64,000 nucleotides of DNA from Haemaphysalis longicornis. Its lineage: Eukaryota > Arthropoda > Arachnida > Ixodida > Ixodidae. The notes under the pieces are model-generated. The model was given only the letters and a program-made list of their open reading frames with translations. It searched no databases and was not told the origin of the DNA. This document shows, piece after piece, positions 10,352 through 23,754 of this stretch. The first letter of the stretch is position 1. Each line of letters begins with the position of its first letter. The stretch is from contig CM023456.1 of NCBI GenBank assembly GCA_013339765.2, forward strand, positions 90,227,516 through 90,291,515, written 5' to 3'. A program made the translations under genes and the position numbers.

Positions 10352-12342
10352 ACGCAATAATATGTTGGAAAGCGCGAGCGAAGCGTCACTGATATCAACC
10401 AGAAGAAAGCCTTGCGGCCTACCTAGGCAAAGTGAATGAAATGGATCCTTAAAGAAAAAAAGTTGAACAAACAGTTATCAAAAGTTGTGAATGCTTGCGC
10501 AGAAATATCCAGGCATGGAACATCCCCAAAAGCTGCTCCCACATTGTGATGAACACGCGAAGCGATAGCGAAACTAAAATGTTAAAAGACAAACCGTATA
10601 TAAGAAGCAGGAGAACAAAGCGAAAGTGAAAATAAAAGTTAAATGAACGACCGTATATAACAAGCAGGCAAACAAACGTTCACAAACTACTCGTCGCAGC
10701 ACGGAGAACCCAAATAGAACAAAAAATAGCTGTCAACAAATCAACCACCAAATTGCCCCATAGTTTGTTTTTTACATTCCCAACAACGCGCTAGAGCTCC
10801 ACGATTGTGACGTGTCAGGAGCCAACCATCCATAGGGATTTTGATCGTCTTTCGTCCCTGCGCGCGTGATCTACCACACGGGAGCCGCTGTGTACTTATT
10901 GCTTGACTCTCATTCGGAAGCTGTGTTTCCGCCTGGATGAGTGTTCCTCCACCGGAAGCGTCAACAGCCAAGGCAATTCATTGGTGCGAGGATGCTACAG
11001 CAAAATCGTTGAACCACAGCTGCGACAGCCGGTTGCCTCGTTAGCATTCAGCAGGGGTTTCCGTTCTGTACACATTTTTATGTAAAAGCTTGTTTGGAAC
11101 CACCTTTCTAGGCGGTTGATTTAGGCACAGTTTTTAACTTCTTTGATTTTCCGGACATTGTATTTTGGGCTTTTTCTGTGTGACATATCTTCCGCTGCGC
11201 GCTCGCCACAGACGTTTTCCCTTGTGAACATCGGTGTAGCACGCACCCATGAAACAGTAGGCGGTTTTCGCCTCTTCGTAGGTTCAACAGACGACTACCT
11301 ATCTTAAAAACAAGAGGATATGTACATGTTGAGTCCAACAAAATCGGCTTGCGCGATTGAAGTTATCCGCAGAACCAAGTTTGTAGTTTGGGCACGCAAG
11401 AAACAATGCTTCTTGCCTTCATTTAATTTCTTCTACGTCATAAAACAACAAAGAAAATCAGTGACCACAGTATCCATGCAAGGTAGTTATTTCACACTTG
11501 CTCCAAAAGCCATTTTATGCACAGTTACTTTTGGTAGCTTGTATATATAATAAACATGGTTCTTTGATGTTCCTGTTTAATTATTCAAGCGCCTTAGCTA
11601 CATCGTTAATGTCAAAAGAATGGTTAAACGAAGACGCTATATACCACTGCATTGTTAATCACCTCAATGATGTCACACATGTTCACTAATGCTGCCACGG
11701 TTGAGAATTATTTCTTTGCGAAATTCAAAATTTATTGCATTTATTCATGGTCAAGAAAGCGCTGGAGAAACAACCAAGTAAATTAGTCGGTTTGAAATCT
11801 AATATATGAAGTGTTGGCAGTTTTTCACTGGGTTTCGCAGTCTGCCAACCAGAATAACTGAAGAGACTGCTGCGAAACGAGCAGAACTCTCGAGCGTGCG
11901 AGTAAAAAACTTTAACATACTTTCGCGCCTTTACATGGCTCGTATGTGATAAAAGAATTCAGAGAAATTGGCAATGTTCATAGCGTAAAGGTCGGCAAAG
12001 GAATACTGCGAATATAGACAATATTCCCACCAGTGTACTAGAGATGACCTACAACAAGAAACAACCCAAAAAAAAGAAAAAAATATTAGTGATAGAATTT
12101 AAAAGAACGTCATTACTCGCGATAGTGGTAGGACAATGCAGGAGTGTAAGCAAAATAAATTCAGCGAACAATGGTCTCTGCAATCATATATATTTACTCA
12201 ATGTACATGGAGACAATACTAATGTTTTTTTCCTGCCTTCACACCGACGGTATGTAACACACATGTCTGTAGTTGAATTCCGTGGAAACGTACTCCCTTG
12301 GGCTGATATTCGCGATAGAGCAGTCATCCTGCAAGCTGTGTG
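10352..12342 (+). repeat. duplicated unit, copy B
   Basis: This is the collinear partner of 6901-9076, starting 3,451 bases downstream in the same orientation. It lacks the fold-back insertion, so it shows the empty site (ggttcaacagacgactacc near 11281-11299). It contains an extra degenerate block around 10560-10680, where a segment with accgtatataa and aagcagg is repeated twice. The 161-codon open frame at 12044-12529 is not preserved in copy A and runs past the right edge of the unit, so I regard it as fortuitous. Confidence 0.8.
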
Positions 12343-12555
12343 TGGATATACTTACTGTAAGATGTTTGTACTCTGGCAAAGTTTGGAGAAGTTCGTAGAT
12401 ATTCTTTTATTTATTAAACTTTCGACAATCAGAAATTGCCAAAATACAGAGGCAAAAGGCCACTGTAATAGTCTCCTGACTAGGCCCGTAGCACATAGTT
12501 CAAACAAAAATGTCTACCTCGTTTATTAACCCAGGTTAAACAAAGGAACTGTTTC

Positions 12556-12627
12556 TTTGGTGCATAAATGGGGCCTTGGCAGAGGCTACACGGTTAGCCT
12601 CGGGCAAGGCCCCATATATGCACCAAG
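12556..12627. repeat. hairpin with ~33-nt arms
   Basis: The left arm (12556-12588) starts tttggtgcataaatggggcc. The right arm (about 12594-12627) ends aaggccccatatatgcacca plus ag. About 29 of 33 positions pair, around a 5-6 nt loop. A second hairpin follows 6 bases later. It could be a fold-back element remnant or a transcribed hairpin. There is no gene context. Confidence 0.7.
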
Positions 12628-12633
12628 TACTCT

Positions 12634-12667
12634 ACAGGTTTTGAAGTAAAGTACCTTCAAAACTTGT
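12634..12667. repeat. hairpin with 12-nt arms
   Basis: The arms acaggttttgaa (12634-12645) and ttcaaaacttgt (12656-12667) are inverted with one mismatch around a 10-nt loop. It sits directly after the larger hairpin at 12556-12627. Confidence 0.7.
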
Positions 12668-15099
12668 AAAGTAGTCTTGATTCATGCTTATAAGAAGTCG
12701 TAGCAGGTGGCAGTCTAAACGTCAAAACGCGTTCTAACGCTTTTTAGAGTTTCTGCATGGAGTGTCTGTTGTTGGGTGTGTATTAAGTCCATGTTCTGTT
12801 GGCTACATTCAGGGAACTGTAGAATAAATGAAGGACAGAAAACGCCTATCAATAGAAATGGGCAAAATGCTGGAAGAAAGGCCGATAAGAAACCATCAGG
12901 ACGCTTTCCTTTTTCGCTGTATGCAGAGAACAGTGGAGTAAGGCGGTACCAGATTGTGCTACTGCATTTAGGGTGCAATGCCAAAACTACTTTTAAAACA
13001 CTTTGCCGGTGCGAAGTGCCGGTAGCGTCGGCGGTGAATTGTTCAGACATGTATTTGGAGAGAAAGCTTGTTGCTATTCCGAGAAACAAACGCACCCAAT
13101 TAGGAGACAAATATTATCACACCAAAATTGATGTTTAAAGAACGTTTATTTTTACCCAGAAACGGCATCTATGAGTACGTGTAAAGTTTTATCGAAGCGG
13201 CTGGTTAGCTGCAGCAGAGTACTTTTGATCGAAAACTGCTGCCGCGGAATGAATTTCGAAGAGTTCATTGGCAATGCTTAGGCGAGAAATAAAGAAATAA
13301 ACACATTGAATAGGTCCATTTTTTCATTCTAATTTCAATGTTCGATATGTGTGTCCTTAAAATCCCTTTTCCGCATTCATATATGACCGAGACAAGTGCA
13401 TATTTAAACATTGGTCATTCGGAAATATGCATTGCAGAAATATTTTGCAACGCATTTAAACTCTTTGTTTAAGCCTTTGACACTCGCTGTGTTTCAGGTT
13501 CCATCCTCTTGAGCTTCAATGAAAAACCATGTACGGCATAACGAATAAGATAATTTGAGCCATTGGTAGTTGTTTCAAAAGTATTAGTAACGAACAATGC
13601 CGCAAAAAAAGTCGCAAACATAAAGAAGTTCACGGCAATACCACTACAGTCATCAAAAGCTGCGTTGTGGGTGGTAGCTGTAAATTACTGCAGCATTAGG
13701 TGTAGGCCCACGCACGGCAACATCGTATATTACAAAATCGTGTGCCTTAGACAAGGAAAGCCTGCTGCAGTTAGTGTTGGTATTTTCTGCCAACGGGTCT
13801 TTACTCAGCATTAACTGGGAGTGAAGTGTACATATTTTTGGTTCAGGGTGGGAACACGCAGGCGATCAGAATTGTGTCGATACAGTTGTCTAACGCTGCT
13901 TCGAAAAATGGGGAAACAATTTTCGACTTTATACGATTTCATACCACGTGGGTTTTCCGGTGTGTATAACATCTTAACTATAAATCACTGTTAGGCGTGC
14001 GCCAATAATTTTAAAGACTGGCCCTGCTTAAAAAGGGAAGTATTCGCACCACCCGCTTGAAAAAATGCCATTTATTTGACGGCGTCACTCGGAATATAAA
14101 ATTAACCATAAAGAAACAGGAATTTTAATCGCCACGCAGAATATAAATATTCATAAGCCTAATAACGTGCGTAATCAATTTTGGCAGGGTCAATGAAAGC
14201 TTCCGTTTATCGCAGAAACGCAGGCGTGGTCGTGGGGATAGAGCAGGCGGCCATGCAGATCTCTTATCAGGTATTTTGTCTAACGGGAACTTTGCTGTTC
14301 ACAATCAATCAAGTCAAATTTGAGGCAATTGGCTTACCAGTCCCATGCCCCCTCTTATGTTCTGTACAATGGCACATCTTTAAATACGTAGCCCGTCCAT
14401 CAAAGCAACAAACTTTAAATTAAATTTTGGCGCGTCCCAGCTACGCTGGCCGAGCCAGATGCCTTAATTTATGAAGGATAATTAGATAAAACGATCGTGG
14501 TTTGTGAACACAACACCAGAATAAAAGGTATTATCAAAGGGATATCATTATACAAACTGAGAGCTTTGCCAGTTGGAAATAGCCCTTCATTAGTGAAGAA
14601 AACCTCTCAAAAGTATTGCCTATTAAGTTGATTGTCAGTTGAAGATAAAGGTGGGTGTAGCGCGAAATACATCCGCGTGCTAACTGCATTAGGAGGGTTG
14701 GCAAAGTAATATCTATTACTTAAGTTCGCAACATATAAGTAATTTTACTTCGGGGGTGAACAGCATTCAAATCACGATATTGTGGTAGGCATAAGTAAAA
14801 CTATATGTATATTATTGTTTTCATCTATTCGGAACAATCGCAAGGGGAAGCCTGAAACTTGTCGCAGGACAAAGTGGTTAGTAAACAACATTCGCATTGT
14901 GACAAATATATATTAGGCTAATGATTCTACCGGCGGTAAAGCAATAAATATTTTGTCTATACCACATCTTTGTGACATACCTAAAAGTATTCGCTGATGC
15001 ATTGTTGTTCAGGTTTTGAGCAGGTTAACAATATTCATTTTAATGATGCAACAATACATTCATATTAAAGCTATGACTAACGATAGTGACTGATCTTGC
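12668..15099. other. unassigned sequence
   Basis: No gene is called. The region 12715-13138 is open on both strands (131 codons minus, 120 codons plus), which suggests compositional bias or an unrecognised repeat more than a real exon. Confidence 0.4.
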
Positions 15100-15116
15100 G
15101 GGGGGGGGGGGGGGGG
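15100..15116 (+). repeat. run of 17 G
   Basis: Seventeen consecutive G bases follow cttgc and precede cggag. Such a run can form a G-quadruplex and is prone to length error in sequencing. Confidence 0.9.
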
Positions 15117-16040
15117 CGGAGAAAATAGCCTTTAAAGTTTCAGACATTTAGGACGTCCTGTTTGTTGAAACGCATTGCGAAGCCAAAAAAAAACTTTTGC
15201 CTTGTAGTTACCAAAATCACGCAAGTTAACTGGAAAGAATTCTTCTATTCATTATTGTTCTTTGCAATTTCTAATTCTTATGTATGGGCTCTTTTGTGCC
15301 AATATCTGTTTCTACCTTTAAATAACCTAAAATATAAATTTTGTGGCATATGAAACACCTCGAGGGAAAACAGTACGACCTACGTCACAATGGAGTAACG
15401 CACGTTTCTCCTGATGGCAATCTACCGGTCTGTACCGATGTTATCGGGAATTGCCTAGAAATTTTTGTGTTACTTTTGGGGTGCTAAAATCGGCTGCTTA
15501 GCAGCAGTGTTGAGATCTGAGCGGAATCCAACGTCCCCGTATGCGAATTCGTATCTGTCGAGAAGACGGAGAGCGAATACCACACATCCACGTGCGCTTG
15601 GCATTTTTTGGGTATTTTTCTGCGTATGAACGATGAAACCAAGAGCTTAAACAGCAGTGCTGTAAAATTGTATCGTAGATCCGCAATGAAACAATGGGCA
15701 CACTAATGGACAAAACAATCGCGTTGTAATCACGCCCATACTAGCACTGCTTTGACTTTACACTGTAGTAAAAGTATTTGCGTATGCTGTAAGGATACTA
15801 TAAAAAAAACAGGGATGCCTTATAAAACGTTGCTCTATAGAACAGCACTTCTAAAAGCACTTACTATGGCAGATTTGTACGATCGTACAATGAACGTGCA
15901 CGAAACAAATCTCGTGCATGGGTACTTTTTTCTGCAGACAAAAACGTCACCAACGAGAAGCAAAACGAATGGTAGAGCTTCAAAGTGACAATGCAACATC
16001 TCCGCAAAGTTTTACCCAGAAACGCTAGTATCGTCCTAAT
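15117..16040. other. unassigned sequence
   Basis: No gene or repeat is recognised. Confidence 0.5.
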
Positions 16041-16250
16041 CTGCCGATGTGTGTCTGTCTCTAATGCTTATAAATGGGGTAGCGAGCAAGACAAATGGGA
16101 TCGGCCCTGCAGCTTTCCATGAAAAGAAACAAGAAGAAATGAGGACCAGAGTTTCCCTTATCAAGCTGCCGCCTGGCTGCCTGCCGTTCAATTTTGGCGA
16201 ACCTGGACTTGGAGGCGGTTCTTTAAGCGCACGCAAGACAGTGTGATTTT
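16041..16250. repeat. possible dispersed repeat with open frames on both strands
   Basis: Plus-strand reading gives NGVASKTNGIGPAAFH and then a basic stretch with KQEEMRTRVSLIKLPPG. Minus-strand reading is also open. The pattern resembles short conserved frames that recur in tick contigs, as I remember them, so I list it as a likely repeat, not a gene. No start context or intron signals are convincing. Confidence 0.25.
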
Positions 16251-17615
16251 GTTGTTCGTATGCTCATTTGTACAACCAAATCCCGGCGATTTTTTTTTAT
16301 TGGTCGTCAGTGATCTGTCTAGAAATGGACCCTTCCGGAAAAACCACTGAAGCGCATTTGACACGGGTTAAAAAGCAGAATAGAAGACATATACGACTTC
16401 AAATTTTTGGTTCAAAGCCGTAGAACACACCTCTATTTTCTTGCTACTGGAACATTGCCCTGGTATCTCCAATTCAGGCAGGATTTTGCCGAGCTCTTTT
16501 TAGGAATCTTATGCCCTTTTTTGCAAAATTTCTTTCCAGCGGTATTTTGGACGCTGCGGCAGCACGGTGCGATTGACTTTCTCATTCGTAAATCAATCCG
16601 AAATCCCAAAAGATTGGGTAAAATCAAAGGGACTTCAAGGGTAGATATTCTATGTTCTTGTTTTGTATTTTCGAACGACTGCCTTCAAAACCCATCCAGC
16701 CATCACCGAAAACTTACTTGGGCACCTCTTACACATGCAATGACGTTGCGTATCGACAAGAGCTAGACAGCAACATTGTGCCCCTGCATAGAATCAATCA
16801 ATAAAGAGCCAACCCAAGAATAAAAAAAACGAAGCAAGGTACTGCTCAATAAATTCCCCCACAAATTTTTCGGAACCAGTAATTTAAATAAAATTCACAC
16901 CAACCCAGCAATTTTCAGACTTAGTTTGTGCTTGTCCCTCACAAGTTTTAGCAATTATCACTTTTACACATTCAGGGTTATTGTTTAGTTCATTTTTAAA
17001 ACATTACTCATTGAAAGGTAGCGCTGCCAAAAATGAGAGAAGTAGCACACGTTGAAATTCTTCAAACGGTCCCTGTAACATGTTTTGAACACAGTAATAT
17101 GGCTTGCTCAATGTCGAGGGTCCGCGGTGAAGCATAACTTTGCCTAATATTGCCTTTTGCTGAACCGGAGTTTTTGTGGCACATTCCAACTTTTGAGGAG
17201 TGTTGCTATGACTGCAGAAGTGCGGCTATAAATAGTAGATAAAATTAATTGGAGCTGCTTCCACATGGTTGTGCAAGGCTGGAGAGACAGCAGATCTGGC
17301 GGTCCCTCTCCCTTTGTCGGAAACCCTGCTGTTCCTCCTCACGTGGATTTCGGAACTTGACCCTGAAAGTTCTCTATTACTGCGAGGCTGGGATCACTCC
17401 GTACGCAGGAATTCACATCACTCCCAACGTGGACTCCATTAGCACGCGTCAGATCCCTCGGTAACCGGCTTGACGATCCCGGCGTTTGTAGTGTGCTCCT
17501 TTTTTCAGGCGTGAACACACGTGAACTGGCGAGTGGAAGTGCACATGAGAGATGACACCCCCAACTCTGAGCAAAGTGTTCTCGAAGATAGAGCTGGCCG
17601 AGGCCAGGCACTGCA
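16251..17615. other. unassigned sequence
   Basis: I see nothing beyond short AT-rich homopolymer runs. The 119-codon frame at 16407-16766 has no recognisable motif. Confidence 0.5.
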
Positions 17616-17751
17616 CACGAGGCGCAACCTCCCGTGCATTCGGTTTTTTTTGGGGGGTATTCTTTAGGAGCTCCTCACGTGGCTCAAGCCCACGCGCAAG
17701 CCTGAACAATGCAACGCTTTTCTCACGAGGTGCAGACTCACGTGCGCTCGG
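17616..17751 (+). repeat. three-unit degenerate minisatellite
   Basis: Units start at about 17616 (cacgaggcgcaacctcccgt), 17676 (cacgtggctcaagcccacgc) and 17724 (cacgaggtgcagactcacgt), spaced 60 and 48 bases apart. The GC-rich units keep long frames open on both strands (176 codons plus from 17552, 146 codons minus), which explains those frames without a gene. Confidence 0.5.
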
Positions 17752-20516
17752 CTGGGCTGAGTTTTGTGGTAATGCCCAACGGAAAAAAGGCGTAAACAGC
17801 TCCGCTGTTAAAAAAGCAAATTGCAAACTCAATGCAATGCTATGTAGTGGTTTAACTTTATCTGAATGCACCGTACTAACGGTTGCCATGCAGGCGACAA
17901 TAACATTTCGCTCGTGGCTTACGATTTGGCGCTATAGTTTGATCTGCGTGGTGTCATCAAACAATGTCAAGCGTAAGGTTCTGCATGGAGCAGTGCCAGA
18001 GCACTGCATGAATCTTGGGGTCGAATTACGTGCCCACATTTCTTTCCCTTGCTGTATTTGCTTTCTTTGCTGCCTGTATTAGAAACTAGTATGCATTCTT
18101 TAGATAAACTAGAGGATCGTCCTACAGTACTGGGGTTCCGTTTTTTACAATGGGTGTCGGAAACACATTTCATAAATACGACAAGGGTAGTCTTCACTGA
18201 TGAATGCACTGATAGGGTCAGCCGAATAAGAAGTCACTGAAGTGAAGGCGAGGACCGTTGCCACAAAGCTTACAGGCTCAATATTGAAAACATTGGTTTG
18301 CTCTCCCATACAATGCGGCTATCACGCAACATTCCAATTCTCTGAGTATTTTCTTTTTCGATATTTACATCCTGCTAGGAGAACTTTAGCGGTGTCAACA
18401 GACGTGAGCGATGGGGAAGGGGTCGCTCCTTACAGACAGCGTACTATGGGTTGGAAGAGACAGCCTACCCTGGGTGGGAGGTTGGAGTGGTTTATAAATT
18501 TGGCGCTGGTATACAGACCGCTTAAAAAAAGCCCCCTCCCCCCGAAAAAAATAAAATGAGCGTGTGCGTAGTATCAGGGCTCTGACACAACAATGTGTTG
18601 CGAGAGAAGCAAAAAAGCGTGTTCGACATAACATGTTTCCTCGCAAGGTCAATTAGAACACAGATAGGCAAAATGTGCGGTGAAATTACTCTACGCTAGG
18701 GAGCCAAACATTTTCACATGGCATTTGCTATGTCGAGGGTCATCATTGTCCCATGTTCGTGACATCACTCCGGTCATTTAACACGTTGGGTGTCTAGCCC
18801 CTACGTTTTCTTCCCTGCCTGCTTTCCATTTTACCCTATGGCATAGAGATGGAAATTTAGAAATAAAAATTTTTCCTCTCTACCCTTCGAAGCACAAGAT
18901 TCCGTTCGCATGTATGTGAACGTGTCCGGGATTGCAGACGAGTTGTACATTTATGTTACTACTTTTTTTCATTTCTCGGTATAGCTGGTGCCAAACGTCG
19001 CAACTCTGACGCTCCATTTCTCACTCCCCGGCTAAAGTGGTATCTCACGTTCACGGACTATGTTTCTGCTTTGTATTTCTAATTTTTTCACCAAGCAGAA
19101 GTTCAGGATAGTTTCGTGTGTCTACTTTTCTCTTCGCGAGAGAACCAGTGAGCTCTTCAGTCTCCTCCTTCGGAAAGTGTCTTTTTGTTGCCGTGGCTCT
19201 AATTGAAGTACGGTTAGCCATAACCTTTCGACATCCCCAGCCACCTCTTGTAACCAGGCGTGGTCCCGGTTTTTATTTTTACGGTTTCATTGTTTCTGAG
19301 GCACAGACAGCGTTGCTGGGTCCCATTCACATAATCTAACGACAAAAGCCAGATGCCATAATACGACTTTACTGTGGCCTACTTCCAATCCTTTTGGGAA
19401 TTTCAAGTAGGCCGGTGGGACCCGGTTTTTTTCGCTGAAAACATACAGCGATAAAGTAGTTTTCCACCGAGTTGCAACTTGCGGCACTTTGTATTAAATA
19501 GGTTTTCTGTTCCATCAGGCGGCTGTGCAACTTTGGTCTGCAGCTACAGGGGACGAGTTGAAACCTACCATATAGGGCGATATCTGCTGTTCTTCTAAAC
19601 CAGTGAAGATAAACGCCGTTCTGTCGAGGCGATTTAAGATCATAGTAAATATAACCAGGTTTTCTATGCTGCTTTGTGGGTTTTAGTGATGGTTCGACTA
19701 GCTTTACCTAGTAATATCAACCTAACTTTTATTATCATGGAGTACATAGAGCGTTAAAATGATCTTGCCAAAGCCAACTGGTTGGCTCCCGCGCGCGTCA
19801 CCCGGGAGCAGAGGCTATAAGTACTGTCAAGAGTACTAATTGATTGCGGTAACTTAATACAGAGAAGGAAAAGAAGAAAAAGAAAAAAGAAGAAGGAAGT
19901 AAAAATACCAGCAAAGAATAGGCAGACAAACAAAAATACAATAAATCAATATTGGGTGAAACTGCATTGTTACTGTTTTTAGCAGACCTCACCACGCTTC
20001 CTAACCGATTCATACCTTTGAAAACTATCGTCAGCTTTATCATAACCAAGACACAACTAGGTGTAAAAAACTAACAAAGCATTCACCGCGCACGAATACA
20101 CTCTTCAGCAACATTCTACTGCTAGAATGGCAACGCACAAATGTTTTCGCGTAGTTAAAGAGGACGCTTTATCAGGCAGTTTATTGAAAATAGCAGGTAT
20201 ATAATACAGCCTTGCACTCCGGACCGGCAATCCGGTCGGTACCATAGCTTAAAGGTACGAACCTTGAAGCTATGATCCGCTGAGGTATAGGCTACACGTT
20301 GAGGGTTCGGTAGCCGTTAACCAGAAGTAATTTTGCGCCACAGTGTGCCTAAAAAAAGATCAAATGATCTTAAGCCGCTTTCGTTAAATACACTCTATGA
20401 ATACAGCACGCGTGACTTATAAAGAGCACTATATGCTATATTTTTTAAGGCACTGTTAACTGTTTCCCAGGTATTAACTGATGATTGATTGTAGTGTTAA
20501 CGCGCTGACGCAACGC
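17752..20516. other. unassigned sequence
   Basis: No gene or repeat is called. A short inverted pair, gaccgg/ccggtc, and an imperfect stem catagctt/aagctatg lie near 20222-20275 but match no RNA family I know. Confidence 0.45.
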
Positions 20517-20725
20517 AGGCGATGAGGTGCACCGTAGGAAAGGGCTCCGGATTAATTTTGACGACCTGGGGATCTTTATTGTGCACCGAAATGTCGTACA
20601 CATGGGCGTTTTTGCTCTTCGCTTCCAAAAGAAAAGAGGCCGCCGCCGCCGGGAATCGAACCCGCTACCTCGTCCTCAGCAGCACGACGACGTAGCCACC
20701 GAGCCAGCGCGTCGGGTTGTTTACC
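20517..20725 (-). mobile_element. tRNA-derived SINE, near complete
   Basis: On the minus strand the head contains TGGCTCGGTGGC (A box, 20695-20706) and GGTTCGATTCC (B box, 20652-20662), a typical RNA polymerase III split promoter. The body then reads gatccccaggtcgtcaa and ttaatccggagccctt and ends near cctcatcgcc. The same body ends the fragment at 9383-9490. I associate this SINE with tick genomes from memory. It has no coding capacity and would need LINE machinery to move. The long palindromic GCC run after the B box is part of the tRNA-related region. Confidence 0.75.
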
Positions 20726-23706
20726 AGTAGCGGAGCCGTGGAAACAAACAGCGCATGCTACAAGGAACAACACTATAACCCAATGTTTGAGCAAGAATTT
20801 TTTGAAAAGAGAAATGCTGAAATGTTTGTAAATTGTTCAACACCAAGGAAGTACCTTTAGGCTGTTTACATATGCGAGTCGTGTGTGTGTTCTATGAAAG
20901 ATCCATATCCCAATGAACACCTAAGTGCATAGCAGGCACCACACCAAAAATACGGTCGCAGGAACAAGATGCACACTTAGATGTATGTAACGCAAAAAGC
21001 ATTTATTTCGCGCGGTTTCCGTGGATTTTCAAAACAAACTACCCGAATTTTTGACTTTTTACAAGCTTGATAGTTATGAAGTTGAACTCATACCAATCGG
21101 ATACATTTCTAGCATCGTCATAAAGATTTGAAAAAGCGAGTGAAATATTTGAGTGTCAAATACCAGCCACGTGTGATCAGACGGTTGGTAAATTTTAGAA
21201 GTTTTAACAACAAGAGCTAAATCATTAACATACAAATTCAAAAGAAGCACCAAGGAAAGCCCTTGGCCTAGAAGCACCTGGGCCAAGCTGTATAGCCGAG
21301 CTGTAAATTCCACGACAAAAACTGAAAATTCCACTCTTAAAACTATGAAATCAGAAAGAGAGTTCAAGTTCCTGTAGAAAATCGAAGAAAGGAAATTACT
21401 GACTTTCTGTGTGGTCTTACACGCATACAAACTGGCACTTGTGTAAATAGCTCCACCTGGTGGGCTTCGCCACCCTTACTGTTCCATTTCTGGCTCTCTG
21501 CTGCTCTGTTTTTCGAGGACAACGTTCTGTCATGAGGCCAATTTCTGATGAACCGAGCATCTCCATATTTACCAGTGGACGTATGACGTCAGTTTACAAG
21601 TGACTGGCGTTTAGCACAAAACCTCTCTACGTGGTCTCGAGCCCAAAGCATTTCATCACAGACTTCGGCGCGGCTGGACACCAGCCCGCCAACAAGCACA
21701 AGAGTATCGATACGCAGCTTTCAAGTTTGGTTTGTGTGTATAACAGCTGCAGTGAGAAGACAAGCGAGTGAGGCGTCCTCGCGCCTGGCCTTTGCCGTGC
21801 AGGAAATTATACTGACAACTCCTTATTGTGCCTATAAAAATTATGTGCAACCCAAGGGTTGTTCTTTTCTAGAGGTGGATAAACATGAGGCAGTCTTCCA
21901 CTGTTCACTTTTCCATCCTAAGACCAACTGCACAGGGCTAGGGGACAAGTCGCGATACCCCGCTTGTATGTCGATACAACGCGGTGATTTCAGGAGTGCT
22001 CAGGAAAGGAGGAAGTGTGCGTCACACCGTCCTCAATCTTCTTTATAAGCGGATAAAAAAGGTACTGTGTCCCACGGGCGTTGCCTAGAAACAAGATGTG
22101 GCTCTTTGTCCATGCTTGCACGCACTTCTCGGCACTGCGTTGCCTAACAACGGGAATTTTAAATTTTTTTCTTGAGGCGTTGTTCGTTTTGCTGCTTTAA
22201 TAACAATCGCGACTCCATTTTTGTTCATCGCCCATGAACTGTTTTTGTCATACATTTGAACTCACAAATACTCGCATATGTACACGAAAACCTCATCCAA
22301 AGCAAAGTGTATTTGGGGATCCACGCTTTAAATTTTTACCTGAAAAAATGGTCGCGCTTGTTCGAGCTTGTCTCAATTCATCAATAGATTGAATTTTGTA
22401 CGTTGACATTACCACCCTCTTTACCAGGATTAGACACATCAAAGCACGAATCGAACAAATACATAGTGACCATAAGAGTACTGTCAAGAAAAGTTTCTGT
22501 AGCCATTTATATTTATTCGTTCAAAAGAATGTTTATGATTTTTAGCGCGAAGTCAAGAAAAAGAAGTGCCGTTTTGCGTAAATGTAATATTTCACATGCA
22601 ATTTTCACCAGAAGCCATTGCACATTCTTATGGAGAAGAACTGAATAGCTCCCAAACGTATGATTTAACAATAATTCATTATTCACAAAGGCAGCTTCTG
22701 GCATCAGAATCGGGCCAAACGCCCGATGAAACCTCAATATCTCTAGAATGTGTACTTTCTACTATGCTTTCATCAATATCCAGAGATATAATTGTATTTT
22801 ATCTTGGGTCCTTACGGGGTGGCTCTCATCGCGCTTATTCGCAACATGTACAAAACGAACCCGTAGGTATTATTCATTACCCACAGCCAACGTAACGCTC
22901 TTGTTACACCACTGTATAAACAACTTAATTTTTTGCTGTTAACAGAATTTTTAAATGAAAGCCTTGAAATTCGCCTATGATGTTGTATACAACCCCAGCC
23001 TCTTAGATGTTCTAGACAGAACGTCATTGTGGTAAAAAAACAACCGAATTTCGCTTTTTAAAACAACTTCTAACGAACTAAAAAATGTACAAATAATAGA
23101 GCCAACTGTAAATACAGTACACTTCAAATTTGCAAAAAAGTTACCCCTGTCAAGCAATTAGGCTTCGTCATTTGCAAACATAAGCGTCTACTATTTTCGT
23201 ATTGTGAAATTTTAAGCACTGCTTCGCATCTATTTTTTCAAGAACAAAGATTTTGTGTTTAAAGTGGAAGCTCTCTAAATAATGCTTCCTTAACGAACAG
23301 GGTTTTCGTTTGGTTGAAGTAATCGAATTAAGTAATTTATATAGATGAGAATTTCTCACTTCTTTTTCCGTACAAAACATAGTGTCCATGTTTTTCGGCA
23401 ATATACTTTTATTTTTGTTCGTTTCAACAATGTTGACATTTTATTAAACAGTTTGTTGAATAATTATATATAATATCACTTTTAGCGTACTTTTGCCTGG
23501 TCTGTTCATTTGCTCAAAAAAGGGTGGCTGTTTTATCAAGGCTGTACCGTTGCTATCTACAGTTATACAATCAATCATAAGAAGCCGCTCAGCAGTGCCC
23601 CATATTGGGACCACTTAGTGTCGTACCGTTATGAGCGCTGGTACTTTTGTTGGAAGGATTAAACTTTGCTTTGATCAAATAACTTCGACCTTTTTGAATG
23701 AATTAC
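20726..23706. other. unassigned sequence
   Basis: I see no gene. Frames up to 118 codons on the minus strand (21074-21430) lack recognisable motifs. Confidence 0.45.
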
Positions 23707-23754
23707 CAATTGATTGATTAATTTATTTATTGTTTGATTTGTTGATTGATTGAA
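23707..23754. repeat. degenerate (ATTG)n microsatellite
   Basis: Repeats of attgattg and tttattg are interspersed with attt and gatt variants. Some LINE tails look like this, but no LINE body is visible upstream. Confidence 0.65.

Noticed and set aside
12044..12529. 161-codon frame starting in copy B of the duplicated unit
   Set aside because: The frame is not preserved in copy A and crosses the edge of the unit.
17449..18082. 176-codon plus and 146-codon minus frames
   Set aside because: Both strands are open over a GC-rich degenerate minisatellite, so composition explains them.
20222..20275. Mitochondrial tRNA insertion suggested by a catagctt/aagctatg stem
   Set aside because: The stem is too short and no cloverleaf or neighbouring mitochondrial sequence is visible.
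20640..20710. tRNA gene on the minus strand
   Set aside because: The tRNA-like head leads into a SINE body shared with 9383-9490, and there is no acceptor-stem pairing.
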